A stretch of 64,000 nucleotides of DNA from Chitinophaga silvisoli (GTDB lineage: Bacteria; Bacteroidota; Bacteroidia; Chitinophagales; Chitinophagaceae), in contig NZ_QTJV01000009.1 in the NCBI RefSeq assembly GCF_003412465.1, forward strand, positions 434,001-498,000, given 5' to 3'. A model generated the notes under the pieces. That model worked only from the letters and a program-made list of their open reading frames with translations, had not been told where the DNA came from and ran no database searches. Numbering within the stretch: position 1 is the first letter of the stretch; each line of letters opens with the position of its first letter. Made by a program: the position numbers and the translations under genes. Of the stretch, positions 17,290 through 25,444 are shown in pieces.

Positions 17290-18870
17290 ATGCGCTGGAA
17301 CCGATTTTGGATTTTTTTATGTTGTGCAACATTTTTTGGAAGTTTATTTCTTTACGCCAGGAACAAACCTGAACCAGCAGGCAAAAAACAAAATCCGCCC
17401 TTAAGAACTATCATTATCGATCCGGGGCATAGTGCGACTACGCCCGGAGCGAAAGGAAGTTTTTCCACGGAGGAGCAGGTAACGCTGGATGTAGCCCTTA
17501 AACTGGGCAAGCTGATCGAAGCCAATATGAAAGATGTACGTGTGGTGTATACAAGGAAGACACCCGCGGCACTGGCTGGCTCGCTGAAGGCAGACCTTAA
17601 TGAGAGAGCCAATATTGCCAACAGGGAAAAGGGAGACCTTTTTATTTCTATTCACTGTAATTCTGCAGGACCTACTCATAAAGTAACAGGCTACAAAACG
17701 GTCATGGTGAAGAAAGGAAAGAAAAAAGTGGCCACAAAGAGACCTATTTATTCTACCTCTCCCAGCACTGCAGAAGGTACTGAGACCTATGTATGGGCTA
17801 CCGGAAAGAACAATGCGAAGACAGAATCGCTGCGTGAAAGCTCCGTAATCATGCTGGATGCTGAATCTGAAGGCGCTGGTTCCGTACTGGATATGTCCGA
17901 TCCTGAAACCTTCATTTTGCTGAACACCCTGCGAAATGCTTATTTTGACCAGAGTCTCCGCCTCTCTTCCCTGATCGAGGATCAGTTTACAGAGGTAGGC
18001 CGCATCAGCCGTGGTGCCCGTCAGCGTGATGAAAAAGGGATCTGGGTACTCCAGGCTACCGCTATGCCGAGTGTATTGGTGGAACTTGGTTTCATATCCA
18101 ACCCACAGGAAGAGAAGTACCTGAACTCAGAAGATGGTCAGCAGGAAATGGCCCTTTGTATCTTTAAAGCGATCAAAAAGTACAAAGAGGAACTGAACCG
18201 CTATGATGGTGGCCGTTCAGGTGGCGAGCAGTCTACCCTGCAAAACAATGCTGCCACCACCAAAACCAAATCGGTGTACAAACAGTCTGTAGCAGGTAAT
18301 ACCTCGGTTCAACCAGGCAAACAATCTTTTGATGTACAGTTGCTGGTAACTGAAAAGACCTATGGTAGGGGTGCTACCATCTTTAATGGTATGCACGGTA
18401 CCATCAGGAAGTATTCGTATGTAAAGGACAGTAAGAAATTAAATAAATACATCTGGGAGAATTTCCGGACTGAAGCTGAAGCCAAAGCTGCGTTGCAAAA
18501 AGCAAAGCAGCTTGGCTTTCGCCAGGCCTTCGTGATCAATAAAGATGCGTCTGTAGGTAGTTCAAAATCAACGCCTCCCGTACAGCTGGCTAAAACCAAG
18601 TCGGTTAGCAGCGGAACTGATTATAAATATAATATCCAGCTCCTGGTTACAGATAAGAAGTATGCCCGTTCGGCCCCCATCTTCAACAAACTGAATGGTT
18701 ATATTAAGAAACAATCTGTGGCTATTAATAATAAGACGCTCAATAAATATGTATGGGGCACTTTCTCCAGCCTCAGTGAAGCAAGGTCTGCGCTCTCCAG
18801 GGCTAAAAAAGCCGGTTTCTGGAACGCCTTTATAATGGACCCCGAGCAAAACAGCCTCGCTCAGCGTTAA
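17290..18870 (+). CDS. N-acetylmuramoyl-L-alanine amidase with two SPOR-like repeats
   Basis: A signal anchor (about 6-23) precedes an Amidase_3 domain (about 38-300). Zinc ligands and catalytic residues are visible: His47 in IIIDPGHS, Glu61 or Glu62 in STEEQVTLDVALKLG, His122 in FISIHCNS, and the catalytic Glu near 265 in VLVELGFISNP. The enzyme cuts the amide between muramic acid and the stem peptide, as in daughter-cell separation. The C-terminal part has two similar segments of about 75 residues (about 345-425 and 440-520). Each has a Q-LLVT-K-Y-R-API-FN opening, a KLNKY-W stretch and an A..AL..AK..GF..AF end, like SPOR peptidoglycan-binding domains. The tandem pair is unusual and probably targets the enzyme to denuded glycan at the septum. 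Confidence 0.9.
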   Translation: MRWNRFWIFLCCATFFGSLFLYARNKPEPAGKKQNPPLRTIIIDPGHSATTPGAKGSFSTEEQVTLDVALKLGKLIEANMKDVRVVYTRKTPAALAGSLKADLNERANIANREKGDLFISIHCNSAGPTHKVTGYKTVMVKKGKKKVATKRPIYSTSPSTAEGTETYVWATGKNNAKTESLRESSVIMLDAESEGAGSVLDMSDPETFILLNTLRNAYFDQSLRLSSLIEDQFTEVGRISRGARQRDEKGIWVLQATAMPSVLVELGFISNPQEEKYLNSEDGQQEMALCIFKAIKKYKEELNRYDGGRSGGEQSTLQNNAATTKTKSVYKQSVAGNTSVQPGKQSFDVQLLVTEKTYGRGATIFNGMHGTIRKYSYVKDSKKLNKYIWENFRTEAEAKAALQKAKQLGFRQAFVINKDASVGSSKSTPPVQLAKTKSVSSGTDYKYNIQLLVTDKKYARSAPIFNKLNGYIKKQSVAINNKTLNKYVWGTFSSLSEARSALSRAKKAGFWNAFIMDPEQNSLAQR

Positions 18871-19017
18871 CTCCCCCTCCCCTCTTTAGCGTTTTTAACC
18901 CCGCGTACCTTTCCCCGACTTTTTTCCCAAACTGATCATTTCCAATACTTCACATTATATTTACGTTTTTAAATATTAGTTAAAACAGGTGTGGTATTTG
19001 CAATTGAAAATCAGGAA

Positions 19018-19050
19018 TTGATTGCCCGCATCCTTTTTTGATTATTTTTG
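19018..19050 (+). promoter_or_regulatory. Probable promoter of the MCE-OstA operon
   Basis: TATTTTTG at 19043-19050 matches the Bacteroidota -7 element. TTG occurs at 19018-19020 (spacer 22) and 19022-19024 (spacer 18), both slightly off the usual 19-21. The predicted start is about 15 bases before the ATG at 19073. Confidence 0.45.
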
Positions 19051-19072
19051 CAAGAACGTATAACGTATTCAC

Positions 19073-20071
19073 ATGCTTAAAGTATCGAACGAAACTAAGG
19101 TTGGCATCCTGGCGGCAGTAGCCATCGCAATGCTGATTTTAGGTTTTAATTTGTTAAAAGGTAAAAGCCTTTTTTCGCATAGCAAGACTATTTATGCCGT
19201 ATATACACAGGTAAATGGCCTCCAACCTTCCAGTGCCGTACAGGTAAACGGCCTCGTAGTAGGTAATGTGGCCAACCTGGACGTGATGGATAAAAACGCA
19301 GGTCGCATCCTGGTAACGCTGATTATCAAGAAGAGAATTGATATTCCGCGTAATTCTGTTGCCCGCATCACTGGTGACCTGTTGGGTACCAAGACTGTAC
19401 AGATTGATTTCGGTAACGCGAACGATTACCTGAATGATGGCGATACTGTGTATGCTGCCGTAGATGGTTCCGTGACCGATGCCCTGAAAGAACAGCTTAA
19501 CCCATTGGTACAGAAGCTGGAAGGAACGCTGGGATCCGTAGATTCCGTGCTGATGACTGTGAACTCCATCTTTGACACCACCACCAAAGGTAACCTCAGG
19601 GAAGCCATTGCTCACCTGAATGCCACTATGGGTAACTTTACCCGGACTTCCGCATCCCTGAACGGCATGCTGGATCCTAAACATGGTAATGTGTCTGCCA
19701 CTTTCGATAACCTGCAGTCACTCACTGCCAACCTGAAAGCAAACAATGACAAGATCACCGCTATTCTGGCCAATGCAGAAAAAACAACTGCGGCCCTGTC
19801 TAACGGTCAACTGGATAAGACACTGCAGGAACTGCAGCAAATGGCGACACGCCTGAACGAAACAATTGCAAAACTGAATAGTACCGATGGTACTGCAGGT
19901 ATGTTGCTGAACGATAAGAAGGTGTATGTGAACCTGCAGAATTCATTGAATAGCCTGAATAAATTGTTGGAAGACCTTCGCGTAAATCCAAAAAGGTATG
20001 TACACTTTTCTTTGTTCGGTAAGAAATCCAAACCTCAGCCCATACCATCAGATACTGCTACGGCACAATGA
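19073..20071 (+). CDS. MCE-family (MlaD-like) lipid transport protein
   Basis: The 332-residue protein has one N-terminal membrane helix (about 9-28) and an MCE domain (about 38-115) with YTQVNGLQPSSAVQVNGLVV and GDLLGTKTVQIDFG. A long helical, coiled-coil-prone region follows (about 130-310), and then a short polar tail. MlaD-type proteins form periplasmic hexamers that carry phospholipids between the membranes with an MlaEF-type ABC transporter. No transporter genes are adjacent; in Bacteroidota they are often elsewhere. The stop overlaps the start of the OstA-like gene by four bases (ATGA), so the two are translationally coupled. Confidence 0.9.
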   Translation: MLKVSNETKVGILAAVAIAMLILGFNLLKGKSLFSHSKTIYAVYTQVNGLQPSSAVQVNGLVVGNVANLDVMDKNAGRILVTLIIKKRIDIPRNSVARITGDLLGTKTVQIDFGNANDYLNDGDTVYAAVDGSVTDALKEQLNPLVQKLEGTLGSVDSVLMTVNSIFDTTTKGNLREAIAHLNATMGNFTRTSASLNGMLDPKHGNVSATFDNLQSLTANLKANNDKITAILANAEKTTAALSNGQLDKTLQELQQMATRLNETIAKLNSTDGTAGMLLNDKKVYVNLQNSLNSLNKLLEDLRVNPKRYVHFSLFGKKSKPQPIPSDTATAQ

Positions 20072-22137
20072 TTTTAAACATGCAGCATTTAGCTAAAGTC
20101 GGGCTTATCCTTGCCGGGATCTGCCTTGGTAGTATATTCTCTGCCAAAGCACAGGATACCCTTCGGCAAAAGACTGATACCGGGAAAGTGATCCACATCA
20201 TAGACGCTGAAACATTGAATGTAATCACGAAGAATGGGGTTTCGCTGAACCGATTTATAGATCATGTTATTTTCCGCCAGGGAAATACATTGTTCTTTTG
20301 TGATAGTACATTTATTGATAAGGCGACCAATGTACTGGATGCCTATGGTCATATTCATATTAACCAGGCAGACAGTATTCATATCTATGGAGATTACCTC
20401 CATTATGAAGGAGAGACCAGACTGGCTACGATGCGTGACAATGCCCGCCTTACGGATGGTAAGGTCACCATATCCGGACCGGAGCTGCAATATGACATGA
20501 ATGCCCGTATTGGTACCTATACCAAAGGTGGTAAACTCGTAAACGGCTCCAGTGTGCTTACCAGCCAGGAAGCTTTTTACTATGCCGATACAAAAGACGT
20601 TTATTTCAAAAAGAATGTACTCCTCGTAGATCCGGAGTATACCCTGACTACCGATACGCTCTTATATAATACTATCTCCAAAGTGGCTACTATCGTAGCT
20701 CCTACTACGATCAATGATGGCAAGACCATTATGTACACCACATCGGGAGAATACAATACGGAAAGCGGCGAAGGTAACTTCGACAGCCGCCCTACTATTG
20801 AAGACAGTGCGACCACCGTCACTGCGGACAGGATCATTATGGACAAGAAAACCGGGATGGCTTATGCCTACGGAAACATGGTGTATAGAGATACCGCGCA
20901 GCATATGAGTCTCCTTTCCAACTACGGTACCGTGAACCAGGCAAAGAAAACCATCCTGGCTACACAACATCCTCTCATGATCCTGGAAGGAAAAACGGAT
21001 ACACTTTACCTTTCAGCAGATACTTTGTATTCCGCCATCCTGGGCAAGGATAGTATCAATGTACGGAAGCCGCTGAAGGACACAATTGCTATTGTTCATG
21101 AAAAGGTGGCGGAGAAAGGAATGCCTGATCTGGCTAAGGCAGATAGTATAGCCAGGGCATTGCCTGACAGCACAGCGAAAGCATTGTCAGATAGTATACA
21201 GTCGGTAGCGAAAGTGGATAGTGTAGCTGCTAAAGCAATAGCACAACAAGTGCCGCCGACACCAACTCAGGCGAATGGCAATCCTCCTTTCCTGGATTTA
21301 AAAAGCGATACTACCGGTAAGAAGTTCCAGGAACGCCTGCAAAAAGCCAATGGTCTGGCTGAACGTGAACGTGATAGTCTGATGAATGTATCAGATACTG
21401 CTACGCTGGCAGCAGTGAATCCTGCACTGTCAAAAGAAGTAAGGGATAGCCTGGTAAAGGCAGGTCCGGATGCATTGCAGAATAAACCGGATACCAGCAA
21501 GGTGAAAGATACTACAGAAATCAGGTACATCATGGCCTGGCACAATGTAAGGATCTACTCTGATTCTTTACAAGGTGTGGCAGACAGCGTATATTATTCT
21601 ACAAAGGATTCGATCTTCCGCTTCTACCGCAACCCGGTATTGTGGGCCAACAGCACGCAGCTGAGCGGAGATACCATTCACCTATATACGAAAAATCAAA
21701 CTGCTGATAAAATTTACCTGACACAGAATAGCCTGATTGTAAAAGAAGTGAGCGAAGACCTGTATGACCAGATCAAAGGAAACTTCATCACCGGTTACTT
21801 TAAAAATCAGAACCTCGACTGGATGCATGTAGATGGTAACGCAGAAAGTATTTATTATGTACAGGATGATGATGGCTCTATTATCAGTGTAAACAAAACG
21901 CTGAGTGGGGTGATCAATATGTACTTCCTGGAAGGACAGCTGCATCATGTGAACTTCATTAAGGATCCTGAAGGTACGATGTATCCATTCGGACAGCGAC
22001 CTATCGACCAGATGAAATTGCCTAATTTCAAATGGGACATCAAGCGCAGACCGAAATCGAAATATGAGCTGATGGGTGGCGTGAAAGAAAAGGAACCCGA
22101 AACAGATACAACGGAAGTAAGCACTACTTTACCTTAA
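20068..22137 (+). CDS. OstA-like (LptA-related) protein
   Basis: The 689-residue protein has a signal peptide (ending near FSAKAQ, about residue 29 from the first Met) and a long series of short beta-strands with VLDAYGHIHINQADSIHIYG and TMRDNARLTDGKVTISGP (about 88-145). These are typical of the OstA/LptA jelly-roll that bridges LPS across the periplasm. A central serine/lysine-rich, low-complexity linker (about 345-475) precedes another OstA-like stretch (about 480-660). It is much longer than E. coli LptA (185 residues); long OstA-like proteins are usual in Bacteroidota. The overlap with the MCE gene and closeness to lptD point to lipid or LPS export. Start could also be the in-frame ATG at 20080. 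Confidence 0.85.
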   Translation: MILNMQHLAKVGLILAGICLGSIFSAKAQDTLRQKTDTGKVIHIIDAETLNVITKNGVSLNRFIDHVIFRQGNTLFFCDSTFIDKATNVLDAYGHIHINQADSIHIYGDYLHYEGETRLATMRDNARLTDGKVTISGPELQYDMNARIGTYTKGGKLVNGSSVLTSQEAFYYADTKDVYFKKNVLLVDPEYTLTTDTLLYNTISKVATIVAPTTINDGKTIMYTTSGEYNTESGEGNFDSRPTIEDSATTVTADRIIMDKKTGMAYAYGNMVYRDTAQHMSLLSNYGTVNQAKKTILATQHPLMILEGKTDTLYLSADTLYSAILGKDSINVRKPLKDTIAIVHEKVAEKGMPDLAKADSIARALPDSTAKALSDSIQSVAKVDSVAAKAIAQQVPPTPTQANGNPPFLDLKSDTTGKKFQERLQKANGLAERERDSLMNVSDTATLAAVNPALSKEVRDSLVKAGPDALQNKPDTSKVKDTTEIRYIMAWHNVRIYSDSLQGVADSVYYSTKDSIFRFYRNPVLWANSTQLSGDTIHLYTKNQTADKIYLTQNSLIVKEVSEDLYDQIKGNFITGYFKNQNLDWMHVDGNAESIYYVQDDDGSIISVNKTLSGVINMYFLEGQLHHVNFIKDPEGTMYPFGQRPIDQMKLPNFKWDIKRRPKSKYELMGGVKEKEPETDTTEVSTTLP

Positions 22138-22691
22138 TTTAAATCATGATCAAACGGCTCCCCGCTCAATTTACAACTTCTTAAATCGGGAATTGTATTG
22201 ATCATGTGTACCATAACATCCCTGCTACCGGCTAATTCTTCTAACAGAGAGAGCTGGTTGCAGGGATGATCTTTTTCGGCGCAGGCTATCATTGATGGGT
22301 TGAGGGTCATTACAACAAGCAAATGGATGTCGTATTTCAATGCCCGCTGATATAGCATTCTCATTGGAATCATCATGCAAACCATTGGACATCTTTTTCT
22401 TTTCATTAATAGCAGTTAAGACACGTATTGTAGCATTGCCTGCTCAAAGTAACTGGTGGCTATTGTCAGGTGTCGGCTTACTGGCGGAGGCATTGGATCT
22501 ACGATGTCTATTTTAATAGCGACTTTGGAATATACAGATCTTAAATGGCAGGTATACAGCAGGATAGCAGTAATGATAGCTTCACTGATCGCCGGCGGGG
22601 GAGGATATTTTTATTTACCTAAAAGATAGCTGTCTCTTCAGCGCAATATTCCGTATCTTGGCACCGTTATTGCGAAGCATTGCAAATAACA
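22138..22691. other. Stretch without a convincing gene
   Basis: On the minus strand a 90-codon frame (22134-22406) is open. It begins with several methionines (MKRKRCPMVCMMIPM) and has no family resemblance I can name; its end overlaps the OstA-like gene. It is more likely chance or debris than a gene. On the plus strand, membrane-like coding segments appear in two frames (about 22428-22510 and 22504-22629) and look like the end of a broken membrane-protein gene. Confidence 0.35.
22504..22629 (+). pseudogene. Possible remnant of a membrane-protein gene (41 codons)
   Basis: The frame reads MSILIATLEYTDLKWQVYSR, then a hydrophobic glycine-rich helix (IAVMIASLIAGGGGYFY) and ends LPKR. The preceding frame reads NWWLLSGVGLLAEAL just upstream, so a frameshift may separate two parts of one membrane protein. 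No family is recognised and no ribosome-binding site is clear. It could instead be a small membrane protein. Confidence 0.25.
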
Positions 22692-23150
22692 ATGAAAAGG
22701 ATCTTATTCATAGCCTTGCTCCTGGGGTTGTACTTTAGTAACACAATGGCCCAAACAAAAGGCAATCCGCAATTAGGTTTGCGTGCCGGTTTACCATTTG
22801 GAGCTACAGTACGATACTTTTTCGACGATGCCAACGCAATTGAAGGCATCGCAGGAGCTTATTCTAAAACTTATACTGTCACCGGATTATACGAACATCA
22901 TTTTGACCTTTCGGCGTTGACCACGCAGGGATTTGCATGGTTTATCGGCGGTGGGGCACATATGGGTAGCCGGACGGTGTCAGGAAGTACGAAGTTCATA
23001 GGTGGAGTAGATGGCATTGCGGGTATAGATTATACATTTCCTGCTATTCCGCTAAACCTGAGTTTAGACTGGAAGCCTGCAGTTCATTTTAATACTGATG
23101 ACGACCTGACTGATTTTGCCATATCCATCAGGTATACGTTCGGGAAATAG
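22692..23150 (+). CDS. Small outer-membrane beta-barrel protein, paralogue A
   Basis: A signal peptide (MKRILFIALLLGLYFSNTMAQ) starts at the ATG at 22692; the frame is also open from a TTG at 22680. About 132 mature residues follow, with alternating strands and the pattern LGLRAGLPFGATVRYFF, YEHHFDL, GGGAHMG, GVDGIAGIDYTFPAIPLNLSLDWKP, and a terminal aromatic strand (RYTFGK). It matches the next gene in order of motifs, so the two are tandem paralogues. Function is unknown; it probably sits in the outer membrane. Confidence 0.8.
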   Translation: MKRILFIALLLGLYFSNTMAQTKGNPQLGLRAGLPFGATVRYFFDDANAIEGIAGAYSKTYTVTGLYEHHFDLSALTTQGFAWFIGGGAHMGSRTVSGSTKFIGGVDGIAGIDYTFPAIPLNLSLDWKPAVHFNTDDDLTDFAISIRYTFGK

Positions 23151-23214
23151 TTTATTGGAAACACCTTTATAAAATTATTGAAACAACCTTTTTTTCTTAA
23201 AACCAAAAACAGAT

Positions 23215-23727
23215 ATGAAACAACTTGTGTTATTATTCAGCCTGTGTACTGTAATGGCATTTCAGGCTAATGCACAACGTCGCGGTAGCGCTTCAGACTA
23301 CGAAAACGCCGTAGGCGTAAGAGTGAACCCTTGGGTCGTAGGTGCAACATTCCAGCACTTCTTTACTGAAAATCATGCTTTTGAGGCACTGGCCTTTACC
23401 AATTACAACCGTCGTACAAATGTAAATTTCACGGCATTGTATGAGTACCATTTTGACCTGGGTGATACCCCATTGCGTATGTATGCAGGTGGTGGTGTAC
23501 ACTTAGGTATTTACGACCGCTGGGATTACGATCGTGACCGTTATTATAAGCATGGCGATGGTTCTTATGCATCTCCTGGTATCGATGGTATCATTGGTCT
23601 GGAATACAAATTCAAGAAAATTCCGCTGGTGATCAGTGGTGACCTGAAGCCATACGTTAACTTCGTAGGTGGTACTCACCACATTGGCGAAGAGATCGGT
23701 GGTGCTTCTGCCAGGTTCACCTTCTAA
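23215..23727 (+). CDS. Small outer-membrane beta-barrel protein, paralogue B
   Basis: A signal peptide (about 1-20, ending FQANAQ) is followed by strands with the same landmarks as the gene upstream: VGVRVNPWVVGATFQHFF, YEYHFDLG, GGGVHLGIY, GIDGIIGLEYKFKKIPLVISG, and a final SARFTF. A loop rich in Asp, Tyr and Arg (about 100-115) is the main difference. It ends in a phenylalanine, as outer-membrane barrels do. It lies 64 bases after paralogue A and ends before a strong terminator. Confidence 0.82.
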   Translation: MKQLVLLFSLCTVMAFQANAQRRGSASDYENAVGVRVNPWVVGATFQHFFTENHAFEALAFTNYNRRTNVNFTALYEYHFDLGDTPLRMYAGGGVHLGIYDRWDYDRDRYYKHGDGSYASPGIDGIIGLEYKFKKIPLVISGDLKPYVNFVGGTHHIGEEIGGASARFTF

Positions 23728-23746
23728 GAGGATAAACATTATTTAG

Positions 23747-23779
23747 AAAACGCTTCTGTCTCCACGACAGAAGCGTTTT
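23747..23779. terminator. Terminator after the paired barrels
   Basis: Perfect 14-bp arms AAAACGCTTCTGTC and GACAGAAGCGTTTT around TCCAC, with a T-rich tail. Confidence 0.9.
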
Positions 23780-23796
23780 CTTTTTATATTTAAAGT

Positions 23797-25311
23797 ATGA
23801 AGATTTTCACGGCACAACAGATTCGCGAAGCAGATGCATATACTATTCAGCACTTGCCCATCAGCAGCCTGGACCTGATGGAAAGAGCCGCTGGTGCATG
23901 TACCAGCTGGATTTGCAAACACTTCATGCCGAATACCTCGGTATATATATACTGCGGTATGGGCAACAATGGCGGAGATGGGCTTGCCATTACACGCCTG
24001 CTCAGGAACAGGGGTTACAATGCGCATGCATATGTATTGCACCATAGTGAGAAAGCTTCTGCTGATCATGCGGCGAACAGGGAAGCTTTGCTGCAAAAAT
24101 ATCCGGAAGCACTGCATGATCTCCCCAATACGACATCTATACAGGAGCCACCTGCGAATGTGCTGATTGTAGATGCCATTCTGGGTACGGGACTCAGCAG
24201 GCCGGCAGATGGCTGGATTGCAGGCATTATCCATCAATTGCAGGCTTTGTATGCTGCCCATACTATCATTGCCATCGACCTGCCTTCTGGAATGCAGGCA
24301 GATAGCTCTTCCCTGAATACGCCAGTTGTGAAAGCGCATCATACACTGAGTTTTGAATTTTATAAGCTTGCCTTTTTATTTCCTGAAAATGCAGGTATCA
24401 GCGGCGAGGTACATATTTTGCCAATTGGGCTGCATCCTGATTATATTGAGCAGACTCCTACCCCATTTCACATTAGTGAGGAATCGCTGATTAGAACAAT
24501 CTACAAACCCCGCTCCCCATTTGCACACAAAGGCACCTATGGCCATGCCCTGCTTGTAGCTGGTAGTGAAGGGAAAATGGGCGCAGCGATACTGAGCGCC
24601 AAATCCTGCCTGAGAGCGGGAGTCGGATTATTATCCTGTCATGTTCCAAAATGCGGGTATACGATTATCCAGATAGCTGTTCCTCCTGCTATGTGTATTG
24701 TAGATGAGCAATACGATCACAGTTCCGGCTTCCAGACGGATCCATCCAAATACAAGGTGATTGGGATCGGGCCCGGCATCGGTACAGCTGCAGGTACGGC
24801 CTGGGCACTTGAAAGACTCCTTGAACAATATCGTCAACCGATGGTACTGGATGCTGATGCCCTCAATATTATAGCTGCCACACCGGGTTTAATTGACAAG
24901 GTACCCAAGGGTAGTTTGCTCACCCCACATCCTAAAGAGTTTGAGCGCCTCTTTGGTAAGACAGCCAACAACAGGGAGCAATTACAGGTTTTATCTCACA
25001 ACGCGGTTGAAAAAGGTCTCTGTATACTCTTAAAAGGGCGCTATACAGCGATGGCGTTTCCTGATGGCAGCATTTATTTTAATACAACCGGTAATCCGGG
25101 TATGGCAACAGGGGGTAGCGGAGATGTGTTGACGGGTATTCTGACCTCACTTTTATCACAGGGATACAATTCAAAAGATGCGATGTTAATGGGTGTGTAT
25201 ATTCATGGTCTGGCTGGTGACTATGCCGCTGAAACCCTTTCCCAGGAAGCATTGACACCAGAGGACATAATTGACTATCTCGGCAAATCCTTTCTGCGCC
25301 TGCGTGCATGA
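23797..25311 (+). CDS. nnr: Bifunctional NAD(P)H-hydrate epimerase and ADP-dependent dehydratase
   Basis: The 504-residue protein joins the two repair domains. The N-terminal YjeF_N epimerase (about 1-215) has MERAAGA (27-33), GMGNNGGDGLAITRLLRNRG (54-73), DAILGTGL and AIDLPSGM. The C-terminal dehydratase, a ribokinase-like fold (about 225-500), has KGTYGHALLVAGSEGKMGAA, LTPHPKEFERLFG (near 374-386), LLKGRYT and the anion-hole NPGMATGGSGDVLTGIL (about 431-447). The enzyme converts damaged NAD(P)H hydrates back to NAD(P)H. Length and domain order are normal for bacteria. Confidence 0.96.
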   Translation: MKIFTAQQIREADAYTIQHLPISSLDLMERAAGACTSWICKHFMPNTSVYIYCGMGNNGGDGLAITRLLRNRGYNAHAYVLHHSEKASADHAANREALLQKYPEALHDLPNTTSIQEPPANVLIVDAILGTGLSRPADGWIAGIIHQLQALYAAHTIIAIDLPSGMQADSSSLNTPVVKAHHTLSFEFYKLAFLFPENAGISGEVHILPIGLHPDYIEQTPTPFHISEESLIRTIYKPRSPFAHKGTYGHALLVAGSEGKMGAAILSAKSCLRAGVGLLSCHVPKCGYTIIQIAVPPAMCIVDEQYDHSSGFQTDPSKYKVIGIGPGIGTAAGTAWALERLLEQYRQPMVLDADALNIIAATPGLIDKVPKGSLLTPHPKEFERLFGKTANNREQLQVLSHNAVEKGLCILLKGRYTAMAFPDGSIYFNTTGNPGMATGGSGDVLTGILTSLLSQGYNSKDAMLMGVYIHGLAGDYAAETLSQEALTPEDIIDYLGKSFLRLRA

Positions 25312-25444
25312 AGCACTACATCAACATACACCCCAAAAAACCTAGAATTAACGGCTTTTTCATATCAGTTACTTATCTATTTCCCATCAGACAATTCGTA
25401 ATGGAATAAAGTTTATATTTATAGAATTGTAAAAAATCACGTAT

